Below are positions 26,223 to 35,883 of a DNA stretch of 64,000 bases, one piece after another. Under the pieces are notes generated by a model that worked only from the letters and a program-made list of their open reading frames with translations, searched no databases and had not been told where the DNA came from. The first letter of the stretch is position 1. The number at the start of each line of letters is the position of its first letter. Location: NCBI RefSeq assembly GCF_004363295.1, contig NZ_SNYQ01000004.1, forward strand, positions 62,001 to 126,000. Direction: 5' to 3'. This DNA is from Mesocricetibacter intestinalis (GTDB lineage Bacteria; Pseudomonadota; Gammaproteobacteria; Enterobacterales; Pasteurellaceae). Position numbers and translations under genes: made by a program.

Positions 26223-27227
26223 ATGGCTAAATCAATTTATATCGAAAAAGGTAACGGCGGCTGGGGCGGCCCATTAACCCTGCCTGTGGTGGAAGGTAAA
26301 AAAGTGTTGTATATGACTGCAGGCACCCGTCCGGAAATCGTCGACAGACTGGTGGAGTTAACCGGCTGGGAAGCGGTGGACGGTTTTAAGAACGGCGAGC
26401 CGCCGCAGGAAGAAATCGGTGTCGCAATTATTGACTGCGGCGGTGTACTGCGCTGCGGTTTATATCCGAAACGCCGTATTCCGACCATTAATATTCATGC
26501 AACCGGTAAATCCGGCCCGTTGGCGGAATATATTTTGGAAGATATTTATGTATCTGCGGTAAAAAATGAAAACATTACTCTGATTGATGCCGATTCCGCA
26601 CCTGTCGCTGCCGTTGCGAGCGCCGAAGCGCAAAGCGAAGCCGCACCGAAAAGCGCAGCTAAAGAATATGACAGTTCGAAAAAAATTACTGAACAGAGTG
26701 ATGGTCTGTTGGCAAAAATCGGTATGGGCATGGGTTCCGTGGTGGCGGTTTTCTTCCAGGCCGGCCGCGATACCATCGACACCGTACTGAAAACCATTCT
26801 GCCGTTTATGGCATTCGTATCCGCCCTAATCGGGATTATTATCGCATCTGGTCTGGGCGACTGGATTGCTCACGGCTTAACCCCTTTGGCAAGCAGCCCT
26901 ATCGGCTTGGTAACTCTGGCTTTAATCTGTTCCTTCCCGTTATTGTCTCCGTTCTTAGGCCCGGGGGCGGTAATCGCACAGGTTATCGGCGTTCTGGTCG
27001 GTGTTCAGATCGGTTTGGGTAATATTCCGCCGCAACTGGCATTACCGGCACTATTCGCTATTAATGCGCAAGCCGCCTGCGACTTTATTCCGGTCGGTCT
27101 TTCCATGGCGGAAGCCAAACAAGATACGGTTCGGGTCGGCGTACCTTCCGTATTGGTCAGCCGTTTCCTCACCGGTGCACCGACAGTATTGGTGGCATGG
27201 GCGGTATCCGCATTTATCTATCAATAA
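26223..27227 (+). CDS. srlE: PTS sorbitol transporter subunit IIBC1
   Basis: 334 aa. An N-terminal EIIB domain (phospho-Cys candidates in [14 protein letters not shown], near residues 71-79), an Ala/Glu/Ser-rich linker at about residues 125-150, and a C-terminal membrane domain with [20 protein letters not shown]. Receives phosphate from SrlB and passes it to the incoming sorbitol. 15 nt after srlA with GGAGAG upstream. Confidence 0.97.
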   Translation: MAKSIYIEKGNGGWGGPLTLPVVEGKKVLYMTAGTRPEIVDRLVELTGWEAVDGFKNGEPPQEEIGVAIIDCGGVLRCGLYPKRRIPTINIHATGKSGPLAEYILEDIYVSAVKNENITLIDADSAPVAAVASAEAQSEAAPKSAAKEYDSSKKITEQSDGLLAKIGMGMGSVVAVFFQAGRDTIDTVLKTILPFMAFVSALIGIIIASGLGDWIAHGLTPLASSPIGLVTLALICSFPLLSPFLGPGAVIAQVIGVLVGVQIGLGNIPPQLALPALFAINAQAACDFIPVGLSMAEAKQDTVRVGVPSVLVSRFLTGAPTVLVAWAVSAFIYQ

Positions 27228-27238
27228 GATTTTTTCGG

Positions 27239-27256
27239 GGTGAGCAAAAGCTCACC
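27239..27256 (+). repeat. Intercistronic hairpin between srlE and srlB
   Basis: GGTGAGC, loop AAAA, GCTCACC: perfect 7-bp stem 11 nt after the srlE stop, without a T-run. More likely to stabilise or process the mRNA than to terminate it. Confidence 0.55.
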
Positions 27257-27284
27257 ACCGAAAATTACCAATAGGAAAGCAATA

Positions 27285-27650
27285 ATGAGCATTATTTATC
27301 AGACTACATTTAGCAAAATCGGAGAATTCGCTCCCGACGCTCTTACGGAAAATATGCTGATCACCTTTAAGCAGGGAGCTCCGGCGGATTTGGAAGATTA
27401 TTGTTTTATCCACAGCCATGGCGAATTAACGGCGGATATTCAAGCGGGAGATATCTTGGATATCGACGGAATCTGCTACCCGATTACCGCAGTAGGCGAA
27501 GTCGCCAGTTTTAACTTAAAAGAATTAGGTCATGTAACCTGGCGGTTCGATGCCGCCGCCGAAGCGGAATATCCCGGCACGATCCATGTTAAGGGCGATA
27601 CCCCGAATAAGATTAAAGTGGGTTCGGTTTTAAGCATTAAACGTATTTAA
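27285..27650 (+). CDS. srlB: PTS sorbitol transporter subunit IIA
   Basis: 121 aa soluble EIIA domain of the glucitol family. The phosphorylated His is expected in CFIHSHGEL (about residue 42-45), and GEVASFNLKELGHVT is also typical. Accepts phosphate from HPr and gives it to SrlE. The frame opens at GTG 27240 but the ATG at 27285, with AGGAAA upstream, fits the family N-terminus. Confidence 0.96.
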   Translation: MSIIYQTTFSKIGEFAPDALTENMLITFKQGAPADLEDYCFIHSHGELTADIQAGDILDIDGICYPITAVGEVASFNLKELGHVTWRFDAAAEAEYPGTIHVKGDTPNKIKVGSVLSIKRI

Positions 27651-27706
27651 CCTTGCTTTCCGAGCCGAATCAGAATGTAACAATCAGTTAAATAAGGAAT
27701 AAGATT

Positions 27707-28489
27707 ATGAGTAATAAAGTAGCGGTCGTCGTCGGCGGCGGACAAACCTTGGGCGCCTTTCTTTGCGCCGGTCTGGCGCAACAGGGATACCTTGTTGCCG
27801 TCGCCGATTTAAACGGCGAGAATGCGGACAAAACCGCCGCTCAAATCAACCAAACAACGGGTAAGGAAGCGGCAAAAGGTTTCCGAGTCGATGCCACCGA
27901 TGAAGAGAGCGTAATCCGGCTGGCACAGGCCGTTGACGCTGCTTTCGGTCGAGTGGATTTATTGGTGTACAGTGCCGGGGTGGCAAAAGCCGCGCCTATT
28001 ACCAGCTTTCCGTTAAAGGATTTCGAATTCTCCGTCGCCGTGAATCTGACCGGTTATTTCCTCTGCGCACGCGAATTTGCCAAATTAATGGTACGCGACG
28101 GTATCAAAGGCCGGATTATCCAAATTAACTCCAAATCCGGTAAAGTGGGCAGTAAGCATAATTGCGGTTATAGTGCGGCAAAATTCGGCGGCGTCGGATT
28201 AACCCAATCCTTAGCACTGGATCTAGCGGATAACGGGATTACCGTCAACTCCTTAATGCTGGGCAATCTGTTAAAATCACCGATGTTCCAGTCTCTGATT
28301 CCGCAATATGCGAAAAAACTGGGTATTCCGGAAAACGAAGTGGAACAGGTGTATATCGATAAGGTTCCGCTGAAACGCGGTTGCGACTATCAGGACGTCT
28401 TAAACGTACTGCTGTTCTATGCCAGCGAACAGGCTTCTTATTGTACCGGCCAGTCCATTAATATTACCGGCGGCCAGGTAATGTTCTAA
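27707..28489 (+). CDS. srlD: Sorbitol-6-phosphate 2-dehydrogenase
   Basis: 260 aa short-chain dehydrogenase. Cofactor motif VVGGGQTLGAFL (GxxxGxG-like), NSAG-type region YSAGVAK, catalytic Ser in INSKSGK and the YSAAK catalytic pair. Oxidises sorbitol-6-phosphate to fructose-6-phosphate with NAD+. AATAAGGA precedes the ATG; a terminator follows. Confidence 0.97.
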   Translation: MSNKVAVVVGGGQTLGAFLCAGLAQQGYLVAVADLNGENADKTAAQINQTTGKEAAKGFRVDATDEESVIRLAQAVDAAFGRVDLLVYSAGVAKAAPITSFPLKDFEFSVAVNLTGYFLCAREFAKLMVRDGIKGRIIQINSKSGKVGSKHNCGYSAAKFGGVGLTQSLALDLADNGITVNSLMLGNLLKSPMFQSLIPQYAKKLGIPENEVEQVYIDKVPLKRGCDYQDVLNVLLFYASEQASYCTGQSINITGGQVMF

Positions 28490-28501
28490 GCCGGAATGAG
28501 C

Positions 28502-28522
28502 GGCCCGTCTTTATGGCGGGCC
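28502..28522 (+). terminator. Terminator or attenuator after srlD
   Basis: GGCCCG, loop of 9 nt, CGGGCC, then TTTAG. Splits the structural genes srlAEBD from the regulatory genes srlM-srlR. Confidence 0.6.
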
Positions 28523-28592
28523 TTTAGCTATCGTTTTTTTATCCTATGCGGAGCGAATCCCTTACAGCTTTATCCGATTCCCGCACTAAAAA

Positions 28593-28620
28593 TTGGCATT
28601 TAATAAAAAAACGTTATAAT
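28593..28620 (+). promoter_or_regulatory. Sigma-70-type promoter of srlM-srlR
   Basis: TTGGCA (28593-28598), 16-nt spacer, TATAAT (28615-28620). The good match directly after the srlD terminator suggests that the regulators can be made independently of the structural genes. Confidence 0.6.
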
Positions 28621-28665
28621 CATGCAGGCTGCGGCCTGATTCTTTACCTGAAAATGAGATAATCT

Positions 28666-29028
28666 ATGCAAAATACAACCAATACGCTTATCCTACTGGC
28701 CGCCGTCGCCTGGGGACTGCAGATTTTATTTGGCTGGCTGCAGGTCAATCGCTTCAATAAAGCCTTTGACCTCCTTTGCAAACAGGGAAAAGTCGGGATA
28801 GGCCGTACTAAAGGGCGCTTTAAGGCAAAGGTCGTTATCGCCGTCGCATTCGATGAAAATCAGTATGTGGTCGATTCTCTCATTATGAAAGGCTATACGG
28901 TTTTTTCCCGCCCGCAGAAAATAACAATATTGCAAGGATTGCATTATAGCGAGATTACGCCGGAAAAAATTTTCCCCACAGACAAAAACGCAAGGGAAGC
29001 TCTGGCGGAGGCATTGCAATTAAAATAA
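28666..29028 (+). CDS. srlM: Sorbitol operon activator SrlM (GutM)
   Basis: 120 aa with one N-terminal hydrophobic helix and the GutM-family core KQGKVGIGRTKGRFKAKVVI and DSLIMKGYTVFSRP. In E. coli GutM is an activator acting together with the repressor SrlR. Here it follows srlD and precedes srlR, the same order. Confidence 0.93.
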   Translation: MQNTTNTLILLAAVAWGLQILFGWLQVNRFNKAFDLLCKQGKVGIGRTKGRFKAKVVIAVAFDENQYVVDSLIMKGYTVFSRPQKITILQGLHYSEITPEKIFPTDKNAREALAEALQLK

Positions 29029-29053
29029 ATCCGATTGAGGGAGTCAGGATTTT

Positions 29054-29824
29054 ATGAAACCTAAAGAAAGACAGATTGCGATTCTGGATTACTTATCTAT
29101 TCACGGTAAAACGCCGGTGGAACGTTTGGCCGATTATTTTAATACCACAGGCACCACAATTCGTAAGGATTTAACCGCCCTTGAAGAAGAGAATAAAGTC
29201 CTGCGCACTTACGGCAGCGTAATTCTGGCCGCCGCAGCAAATGAAGAAGGCGACTTGCCAATCACCAATAAAACCAATATTAATCTTGAAGTTAAAAAAC
29301 GTATTGCCGCCGCCGCGGTGGAACTGCTGAAAGACGGCGATTCCATTATTGTCGATTCCGGCAGTACGGTATTGCAAATGGTACCTTTTCTGGCGCGCCT
29401 GAAAAACCTGACCATTATGACCAACAGCCTGCATATTATCAATGCGTTGGTCAGTTTGGACTGTGAACACGAACTGCTGATGTGCGGAGGAACCTATCGC
29501 ACCAAATCCGGCTCCTTTCACGGTATTCTGGCGGAGTCCACCTTCGATAAGTTTTCTTTTGATAAGCTTTTTATCGGTACCGACGGTTTCGATCTCGATC
29601 TGGGTCTGACCACCTTTAACGAAGTGCACGGGGTCAGCAAAGCGATGTGCCATGCGGCCAGGGAAATCGTGGTACTGGCGGACTCTTCCAAATTTACCCG
29701 CCGCAGCCCGAACGTGGTCTGCCCGCTAAACAAAGTGAATACGATTATTACCGATAAGGGTATCGACCCCGAAATGCGACGGATTCTGAGCGAAGAAAAA
29801 CATATCCGGGTAATTATCGCCTAA
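29054..29824 (+). CDS. srlR: DeoR-family repressor of the sorbitol operon
   Basis: 256 aa. N-terminal helix-turn-helix of DeoR type ([32 protein letters not shown]), C-terminal sugar-sensing domain with [13 protein letters not shown] and FIGTDGFD. Expected to repress srl genes until sorbitol-6-phosphate is present. In E. coli srlR is followed by gutQ; here pckA lies next on the other strand, so gutQ is absent from this locus. Confidence 0.95.
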   Translation: MKPKERQIAILDYLSIHGKTPVERLADYFNTTGTTIRKDLTALEEENKVLRTYGSVILAAAANEEGDLPITNKTNINLEVKKRIAAAAVELLKDGDSIIVDSGSTVLQMVPFLARLKNLTIMTNSLHIINALVSLDCEHELLMCGGTYRTKSGSFHGILAESTFDKFSFDKLFIGTDGFDLDLGLTTFNEVHGVSKAMCHAAREIVVLADSSKFTRRSPNVVCPLNKVNTIITDKGIDPEMRRILSEEKHIRVIIA

Positions 29825-29914
29825 GGAATAAAAACGGCTAAAGAGGGTCCCGCAGGTTTCTCCCTTTTATAGATTGATGCCAAGCGTAACGCCCTTTAGT
29901 TCGAATGAAAAAAA

Positions 29915-29940
29915 GCCCCGTCGGTATAAACCGGCGGGGC
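29915..29940. terminator. Bidirectional terminator between srlR and pckA
   Basis: GCCCCG(T)CGG, loop TATAAA, CCG(G)CGGGGC, with seven A before and ATATTTTTAT after. It has a T-tract on both strands and stands between converging genes. Confidence 0.85.
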
Positions 29941-29967
29941 ATATTTTTATATGCCTGCTAGCCCATA

Positions 29968-31584
29968 TTATGATTTAGGGCCTGCGGCAACCAAGGCTTG
30001 ACCTTCCGCCGTAGCGGTATATTTTTCAAAGTTTTTAACAAAACGTTCGGCAAGATCCTTAGCTTTTTCGTCCCACTGCGCCGCATCCGCATAGGTATCG
30101 CGCGGATCCAGAATAGCAGCGTCCACCCCCGGTAAAGCCTTAGGAATGGAGAAATCGAAAATCGGTAATTTATGCATTTCCGCTTTTTCGATGGAACCGT
30201 CCAGAATCGCATCGATAATACCGCGCGTATCTTTAATGGAAATACGTTTACCGCTGCCGTTCCAACCCGTATTCACCAAATAAGCTTCCGCACCGGCGGC
30301 CTGCATACGTTTCACCAGCACTTCCGCATACTGCGTCGGGTGCAGCGATAAGAAAGCGGCGCCGAAACAAGCGGAGAAAGTCGGCGTCGGTTCGGTAATA
30401 CCGCGTTCGGTACCCGCCAATTTGGCTGTAAAACCGGATAGGAAATAGTATTTTGTCTGTTCCGGCGTTAATTTAGACACCGGCGGCAACACGCCGAAAG
30501 CATCGGCGGAAAGGAAAATGACCTTGGTGGCATGACCGGCTTTAGAAACCGGTTTAACGATATTCTGAATATGATAAATCGGGTAAGAAACGCGGGTATT
30601 TTCGGTTTTTGAGCCGTCCGCATAATCCACATCGCCGTTCGCCAATACAACCACGTTTTCCAATAAGGCGTCGCGTTTGATTGCGCCGTAAATATCGGGT
30701 TCGTTTTCCGGTGAAAGATTAATGGTTTTGGCGTAGCAGCCGCCCTCGTAGTTAAATACGCCGTCATCGTCCCAACCGTGCTCGTCATCACCGATTAGCT
30801 GGCGTTTCGGATCCGTGGACAGGGTGGTTTTACCGGTACCGGACAGGCCGAAGAATACCGCAACATCGCCGTCTTCGCCCACATTGGCGGAACAATGCAT
30901 GGAAGCGATGCCCTTCAGCGGCAGGAAGTAGTTCATCATCGAGAACATACCTTTCTTCATTTCACCGCCGTACCAGGTACCGCCGATAAGCTGAATACCC
31001 TCGGTAATATTAAAGGCGACGAAGTTTTCGGAATTCAGCCCCTGTTCTTTCCAGTTCGGGTTGGTACATTTAGAACCGTTCATCACCACGAAATCCGGTT
31101 TGAAATTCACCAACTCCTGTTCGCTCGGACGGATAAACATATTTTTAACAAAATGTGCCTGCCAAGCCACTTCGGTAATAATACGCACCGCCAGACGGGT
31201 ATCCGGATTCGCCCCGCAGAATGCGTCCACCACGAACAGACGTTTGCCGGACAGCTCGTCGGTTACGATGGATTTCAGGCTCTGCCAGGTTTCCTGGTTC
31301 ATCGGTTTATTATCGTTTTTAACTTTTTCACTGGTCCACCAAACCGTATTTTCGGTTTGTTTGTCCAGTACGATATATTTATCTTTCGGCGAACGTCCGG
31401 TAAAAATACCGGTATCTACGGCGACCGCACCCTGATTGGTTACCCGCCCTTTCTCAAAACCTTCCAAACCGGATTTGGTTTCTTCTTCATAGAGTAATTC
31501 GTAGCTCGGGTTATAGACAACTTCTTTTACGTCATAAATACCAAGTTCGCCAAGCTGCTGAATCAATTTGTTTACATCTGTCAT
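29968..31584 (-). CDS. pckA: Phosphoenolpyruvate carboxykinase (ATP)
   Basis: 538 aa, full length. Motifs: Walker A-like [16 protein letters not shown] near residues 247-262, kinase-2 motif [19 protein letters not shown], and TGRSPKDKY near the N-terminus. Interconverts oxaloacetate and PEP; in rumen Pasteurellaceae it is the main CO2-fixing step toward succinate. GAGG lies 7 nt before the ATG. A CRP-like site sits 120 nt upstream. Confidence 0.99.
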   Translation of the reverse strand: MTDVNKLIQQLGELGIYDVKEVVYNPSYELLYEEETKSGLEGFEKGRVTNQGAVAVDTGIFTGRSPKDKYIVLDKQTENTVWWTSEKVKNDNKPMNQETWQSLKSIVTDELSGKRLFVVDAFCGANPDTRLAVRIITEVAWQAHFVKNMFIRPSEQELVNFKPDFVVMNGSKCTNPNWKEQGLNSENFVAFNITEGIQLIGGTWYGGEMKKGMFSMMNYFLPLKGIASMHCSANVGEDGDVAVFFGLSGTGKTTLSTDPKRQLIGDDEHGWDDDGVFNYEGGCYAKTINLSPENEPDIYGAIKRDALLENVVVLANGDVDYADGSKTENTRVSYPIYHIQNIVKPVSKAGHATKVIFLSADAFGVLPPVSKLTPEQTKYYFLSGFTAKLAGTERGITEPTPTFSACFGAAFLSLHPTQYAEVLVKRMQAAGAEAYLVNTGWNGSGKRISIKDTRGIIDAILDGSIEKAEMHKLPIFDFSIPKALPGVDAAILDPRDTYADAAQWDEKAKDLAERFVKNFEKYTATAEGQALVAAGPKS

Positions 31585-31704
31585 ACATCACCTCATCAAA
31601 GTTAATATTTAAAATCGAAAGTCTAGGCATTGTATGTGAATTCAGGTTGCAAATATGTTATACGGATCAAATTATTGAAAATAGAAGGGAGTTTTTTGCC
31701 ATTT

Positions 31705-31720
31705 TGTGATGTAGTTCAAA
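31705..31720 (-). promoter_or_regulatory. Putative CRP site upstream of pckA
   Basis: TGTGA-TGTAGT-TCAAA matches nine of ten consensus positions (palindromic, so it serves the minus-strand pckA). Its centre is about 128 bases before the pckA start codon. CRP control of pckA is known in related bacteria; binding here is inference. Confidence 0.5.
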
Positions 31721-31786
31721 GTTTGCAAATAAACAAAGTGGTCAGCCTTGTTTGCTTTAAATCCTCCCGAGCGCAAAGCTGATACC

Positions 31787-31831
31787 AAGAAAAAGGGAAA
31801 AGGAAGAAGAAAAAGAGGAAAAAGGGAAAAG
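31787..31831. repeat. 45-nt uninterrupted purine tract
   Basis: Every base from 31787 to 31831 is A or G on the plus strand, with near mirror symmetry of AAAAAGGGAAAA-like blocks. It lies in the spacer just after the pldB stop. The minus-strand RNA would be C/U-only there, so Rho loading after pldB is one possible role. Confidence 0.6.
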
Positions 31832-31855
31832 CGGAAGGCATAACGAAAAGATCCG

Positions 31856-32812
31856 CTATTCCCCCTCAAAATAAGCGAAAATTCTGCTCAGCTCCCGACT
31901 GCGCAGCGATTCCCCTTCGAACATTATTTCATGTTTGGCGCCCGCAACCAGCCGATGTTGTCCCTGCGGGAAAAGAGCGCTCAGTTCGGCTAAGTGTTTA
32001 TTGGATACTATTTCGTCCCGCTCCGCCTGCAATATCATTACCGGTATTTCAATACGGGGAATAAGTTGCGGCAAGCGGCGGATCGCCTGCAAACATAAAT
32101 GCACCCAACGGAAGGTCGGGCCGCCCAGACGTAGCTCCGGATATTTGCGGTTAATCCGGTTCATCCAGCGGATACGTTCAATATCGGAACTTAGCGGGTT
32201 GTGATAAATATCGGCCGCTTTATAGGGGCCTTTTCCGATAACATAGTCTTTCCCCCGACCGAGCAACAGCATCAGGGCGATAATCGCCTGATCCCGTAGC
32301 GGACGCGTTAAGGGAACCCCGTAAAAAGGTGCGGATAACAGCGCACGGCTGATGCTGTGATCATAATCGGCCAGATAATGGGTGCTGATTAGAGCGCCGA
32401 GGGAATGGGCAAGCAGGTACTGACGTGCATAGGCATAATCGCCGTTGATATGGCGTAGTAGAGAATCCATATCCCGAGCATAATAGCGGAATTCATCGAT
32501 ATAGCCTTTTTCCCCGTTCTTCAACAGGCGTTGGGAATAACCCTGCCCGCGGTGATCAAAGAGTAAGACATCACAACCGCGCCGATAAAACTCATAAGCG
32601 GGTTCCGCCCATTTCAGCATATTTTCGGCGCGCCCGTTTACCAAAACGACCAGTTTTCCTTCCCGCCCCGGCAAGCGTTCATGCCGATAATGGCGGTAAG
32701 CGATGCGACAACCTTTCGCCCCCGCCATATAACAAATAGGGGCGCTGTAAGCAAAGGGTAAGAGCCGCTCTAAGGCGAAGCGGGAGAAATCGGATTGCGG
32801 CGACATCATCAT
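31856..32812 (-). CDS. pldB: Lysophospholipase L2-like alpha/beta hydrolase
   Basis: 318 aa. Alpha/beta-hydrolase with nucleophile elbow AHSLGA (Ser about residue 141), DHRGQGYSQR, and an acid/His pair in AERDEIV and GAKHEIMFEGE. Family: PldB lysophospholipase L2, inner-membrane-associated, degrading lysophospholipids. Next to asd as in H. influenzae. Three ATG codons in a row open the gene; the exact start is uncertain by two codons. Confidence 0.9.
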   Translation of the reverse strand: MMMSPQSDFSRFALERLLPFAYSAPICYMAGAKGCRIAYRHYRHERLPGREGKLVVLVNGRAENMLKWAEPAYEFYRRGCDVLLFDHRGQGYSQRLLKNGEKGYIDEFRYYARDMDSLLRHINGDYAYARQYLLAHSLGALISTHYLADYDHSISRALLSAPFYGVPLTRPLRDQAIIALMLLLGRGKDYVIGKGPYKAADIYHNPLSSDIERIRWMNRINRKYPELRLGGPTFRWVHLCLQAIRRLPQLIPRIEIPVMILQAERDEIVSNKHLAELSALFPQGQHRLVAGAKHEIMFEGESLRSRELSRIFAYFEGE

Positions 32813-32822
32813 GATACGGAAA

Positions 32823-32850
32823 AAAAGTGCGGTTTTTCCACCGCACTTTT
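32823..32850 (-). terminator. Terminator after asd built from inverted uptake words
   Basis: AAAAGTGCGGT (32823-32833) and ACCGCACTTTT (32840-32850) form an 11-bp stem with a 6-nt loop, 17 nt after the asd stop, with A and T flanks. Confidence 0.75.
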
Positions 32851-32867
32851 AAGCTGAAAACCCGACA

Positions 32868-33980
32868 TTAAGCCACCAGCTGTTTCAGGATACGGCGCAC
32901 AGGTTCCGCCGCCCCCCAGAGTAACTGGTCGCCCACGGTAAAGGCAGCCAGATATTGCGGCCCCATCGCCAGTTTGCGTAAGCGTCCCACTGGTACGCTC
33001 AGGGTGCCGGTAACCTTAGCCGGGGTCAATTCGCGTAAGGTGCTTTCTTTATCGTTCGGAATCACCTTAACCCATTGATTATGGCCGGCCAGAATCTGCT
33101 CGATTTCCGCCAACGGAATATCTTTCTTCAATTTAATGGTAAAGGCCTGGCTGTGGCAGCGCAGGGCGCCGATACGCACGCACAGTCCGTCCACCGGAAT
33201 CGGATTATCGCTTAAACCGAGAATTTTATTGGTTTCCGCATAACCCTTCCATTCTTCTTTGGTCTGTCCGCTATCCAATAATTTATCAATCCAAGGGATC
33301 AGGCTACCGCCCAACGGCGCACCGAAATTATCCACAGGGAAGCTGTCGGCACGCATGGTTGCGGTAACTTTACGTTCGATATCCAGAATTGAAGCGGCGG
33401 GATCCGCCAGTTCCGCTTTTACGCTGTCTTCCAGCCGCCCCATCTGCACCAGCAGCTCACGCATATTCTTAGCACCGGCACCGCTGGCGGCCTGATAGGT
33501 TGCGACGGAAATCCACTCCACCAGATCATGTTCGAATAAACCGCCCAGCGCCATTAACATTAGGCTGACGGTGCAGTTACCGCCCACAAAGGTTTTCACT
33601 CCGTTTTTCAACCCTTCGCTGATCACCTTCTGATTAACGGGATCCAATACGATAATGGCGTCTTTTTCCATCCGCAATGCCGATGCGGCATCCACCCAGT
33701 AACCGTCCCAACCGGCGGCTTTCAGTTTCGGGTACACTTCATTGGTATAATCACCGCCCTGACAGGTTAGAATAATATCCATTTTTTTCAGTTCTTCGAT
33801 ATCAAAGGCGTTTTTTAACAAGCCTGCATCCTTACCGCCGAATACAGGTGCTTTCCGCCCGGCCTGAGAGGTAGTAAAAAAGAGCGGATTAATATTGGCA
33901 AAATCCCCTTCCTGCTGCATACGATCCATTAATACGGAGCCGACCATTCCGCGCCAACCGATAAAACCGACATTTTTCAT
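32868..33980 (-). CDS. asd: Aspartate-semialdehyde dehydrogenase
   Basis: 370 aa. N-terminal nucleotide motif [18 protein letters not shown], active-site Cys136 in [10 protein letters not shown] (the same number as in the studied H. influenzae enzyme), and a conserved [20 protein letters not shown] block. Reduces beta-aspartyl phosphate for lysine, threonine, methionine and diaminopimelate synthesis. GAGGT precedes the ATG. Confidence 0.98.
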   Translation of the reverse strand: MKNVGFIGWRGMVGSVLMDRMQQEGDFANINPLFFTTSQAGRKAPVFGGKDAGLLKNAFDIEELKKMDIILTCQGGDYTNEVYPKLKAAGWDGYWVDAASALRMEKDAIIVLDPVNQKVISEGLKNGVKTFVGGNCTVSLMLMALGGLFEHDLVEWISVATYQAASGAGAKNMRELLVQMGRLEDSVKAELADPAASILDIERKVTATMRADSFPVDNFGAPLGGSLIPWIDKLLDSGQTKEEWKGYAETNKILGLSDNPIPVDGLCVRIGALRCHSQAFTIKLKKDIPLAEIEQILAGHNQWVKVIPNDKESTLRELTPAKVTGTLSVPVGRLRKLAMGPQYLAAFTVGDQLLWGAAEPVRRILKQLVA

Positions 33981-34066
33981 AATGAGTACCTCTTGTTATT
34001 AATATTGTGTTTGCATAATCTCTGTTGATAATTACAAAATCATTGGGGCGAAATCAAGTTTTTTGT

Positions 34067-34097
34067 AAAAAAAACGGCGAAAGTTAAACTTCCGCCG
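34067..34097 (-). terminator. Terminator after ftsX
   Basis: CGGCGGAAGT, loop TTA, ACTTTCGCCG with one mismatch, then eight T on the minus strand, 26 nt after the ftsX stop. Confidence 0.85.
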
Positions 34098-34122
34098 ATT
34101 TTCCACTATCCAAGCGCTGCTT

Positions 34123-35052
34123 TTACCGAGGTTTATCTAAAAATTTAATATGCCGGGTAGCCGACAACCAGGCCGAAACATAGCCGATTACGGCACAGAT
34201 TACCAATAAGAACAGCACTTCGCCCAAACCCAATCCGTTAATATTAAAACTAACGGCAAAAATATCGGTTACGTATTTTACCGCCCCGGTAAAATAACCG
34301 ATCAGCAGGCTGCTGAAGAAACAGGCAAAAAAACCGCCCAGCACACCGTAGATAATCCCGGTATAGAGGAAGGGACGCAAAATAAACTGTTCCGTCGACC
34401 CCAGCAGTTTCATCACTTCAATACCGGCCTGACTGCTGTAAACATCGGAACGTACGCTATTGCCGATAACCAGACAAACCGCAATGGTCATCAGCAAGGT
34501 ACAGAAAATCGCCACATGGGCAATCAGCCAGGTAAGCGCGGTCAGTTTTTCCGTCCAGTCGTTATCCAAACGAACTTCCTGCACGCCTTTAATTTCTTTT
34601 AAATCGGCGTACAGACGCTGGCGTTTTTCCGAGGCCTGATATTCTTTATTCGGTTTAATCATCACCACCGCCGGTAACGGATTGTCATCCAGAATATCCA
34701 GTTCTTCGCCGAAGCCGGACCAAGAGCGAAATTCATTCAGACTCTGCTGGCGAGAAATATAATTCAGGCTTTCTATGCCTTCCTGCCGGCGAATTTTCTC
34801 CACCACCGCATTGGCATCGTCCTCATTCAGATTTTTATGCAAATAGACGGTCAGCTCGCTGTCCGGATAGAATTGAGTGGCGGCCAGATGAATATTTTTC
34901 CACAACAAAAAACTAACGGTAGGAATGGTCAGAGAAACCGCAATCACCAGCACGGTTAAAATAGTGCCGTATTTTTTCCGGGCCAAATCCGTCCATACTT
35001 GGCTCAGTACATATTTCATTTGCACCCAGAAAGGCGCCTGTCTTGAACTCAT
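34123..35052 (-). CDS. ftsX: Cell-division protein FtsX
   Basis: About 309 aa. One N-terminal membrane helix (TILTVLVIAVSLTIPTVSFLLW), a periplasmic domain with YLHKNLNEDDANAVVEKIR, and three C-terminal helices. With FtsE it forms a septal ABC-type complex that recruits EnvC (gene at 21531) and controls amidases. The frame opens at TTG 35085; I use ATG 35052, which has AAGGTGGG upstream and follows the ftsE stop by 10 nt. Confidence 0.96.
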   Translation of the reverse strand: MSSRQAPFWVQMKYVLSQVWTDLARKKYGTILTVLVIAVSLTIPTVSFLLWKNIHLAATQFYPDSELTVYLHKNLNEDDANAVVEKIRRQEGIESLNYISRQQSLNEFRSWSGFGEELDILDDNPLPAVVMIKPNKEYQASEKRQRLYADLKEIKGVQEVRLDNDWTEKLTALTWLIAHVAIFCTLLMTIAVCLVIGNSVRSDVYSSQAGIEVMKLLGSTEQFILRPFLYTGIIYGVLGGFFACFFSSLLIGYFTGAVKYVTDIFAVSFNINGLGLGEVLFLLVICAVIGYVSAWLSATRHIKFLDKPR

Positions 35053-35062
35053 TTTTCCCACC

Positions 35063-35713
35063 TTAACGTAAATGGCCTTGCTCAAGCACCAGGCAAGGTT
35101 TGGGTTTATGTTGAATCAAATTAAGATCATGGGTGGCGATTAGCACCGTCATGCCCATGCGGTTAAACTCCTCAAATAAGCCGAGAATATCAAGGGATAA
35201 TTTCTCGTCCAGGTTACCGGTCGGCTCGTCCGCCAGCAGCAATTGCGGTTTATGTACCACCGCGCGGGCAATATCCACCCGCTGCTGCTCACCGCCGGAT
35301 AAATGGGCCGGCAAATGATTGGCCCGCTCGCGCAAACCCACTCGATCCAGAGAAGCCAAAGCGTACTTATGCGCATCTTTGGGGTGAAAACCGGCGATAA
35401 TTAAAGGCAGCGCCACATTATCCACCACGCTGCGATCGGATAGCAGGCGGTAATCCTGATGCACCATGCCGATCTGACGACGTAAAAAAGGCAGTTCGTA
35501 GCGGGATAAACGGGTAATTTCATGACCGTTAAACCAAATCTGTCCCCCGTTAGCGCGTTCCATGCCCATAATCAGTTTCAGCAGGGTGCTTTTCCCTGCG
35601 CCGGAATGGCCGGTTAAATAAGTCATGCCGCCTGCCGGCAAGTGAAAGCTTAGCCCCTGTAGGGCAGGCTTTCCGCCGAGATAGGCTTTACTCACATTTG
35701 CAAAACGTATCAT
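35063..35713 (-). CDS. ftsE: Cell-division ATP-binding protein FtsE
   Basis: 216 aa ABC ATPase: Walker A GHSGAGKST, Q-loop VHQDYRLL, signature LSGGEQQR, Walker B LLADEPTGNLDE and H-loop ATHD. Partner of FtsX. In most gamma-proteobacteria ftsY is directly upstream; here a 14.5-kb polyene cluster lies between them. A TAATAT at 35766-35771 (minus) could be a -10, but no good -35 goes with it. Confidence 0.98.
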   Translation of the reverse strand: MIRFANVSKAYLGGKPALQGLSFHLPAGGMTYLTGHSGAGKSTLLKLIMGMERANGGQIWFNGHEITRLSRYELPFLRRQIGMVHQDYRLLSDRSVVDNVALPLIIAGFHPKDAHKYALASLDRVGLRERANHLPAHLSGGEQQRVDIARAVVHKPQLLLADEPTGNLDEKLSLDILGLFEEFNRMGMTVLIATHDLNLIQHKPKPCLVLEQGHLR

Positions 35714-35839
35714 TTATTTCTCTCTTTAATCTGCTGTCTTTGCCGTCCGCAAAATTCCCGAACGCATATTATGCCCGTTTTAAACATCGGATAAAACTGT
35801 TTACGCCATAGCGTAGCGGATAAAAAATCAGAATTTTTA

Positions 35840-35848
35840 ACCGCACTT
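35840..35848. repeat. DNA uptake word at the left edge of the polyene cluster
   Basis: ACCGCACTT, a full uptake word, lies 36 bases outside the last ketosynthase gene, between it and ftsE. Confidence 0.6.
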
Positions 35849-35883
35849 TTTCCTTATCCTCGGCAATAAGCTCGGCGCCAAAA

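Noticed and set aside
29171-29653. 160-codon minus-strand frame opposite srlR
   Set aside because: Shadow of the DeoR-family gene; no own start signal or motif.
30895-31497. 200-codon plus-strand frame opposite pckA
   Set aside because: Antisense shadow of a strongly conserved gene; the peptide has no family features.
31672-31869. 65-codon minus-strand frame between pldB and pckA
   Set aside because: It is the purine-tract spacer read as Phe/Leu/Pro-rich low-complexity peptide, with no start signal.
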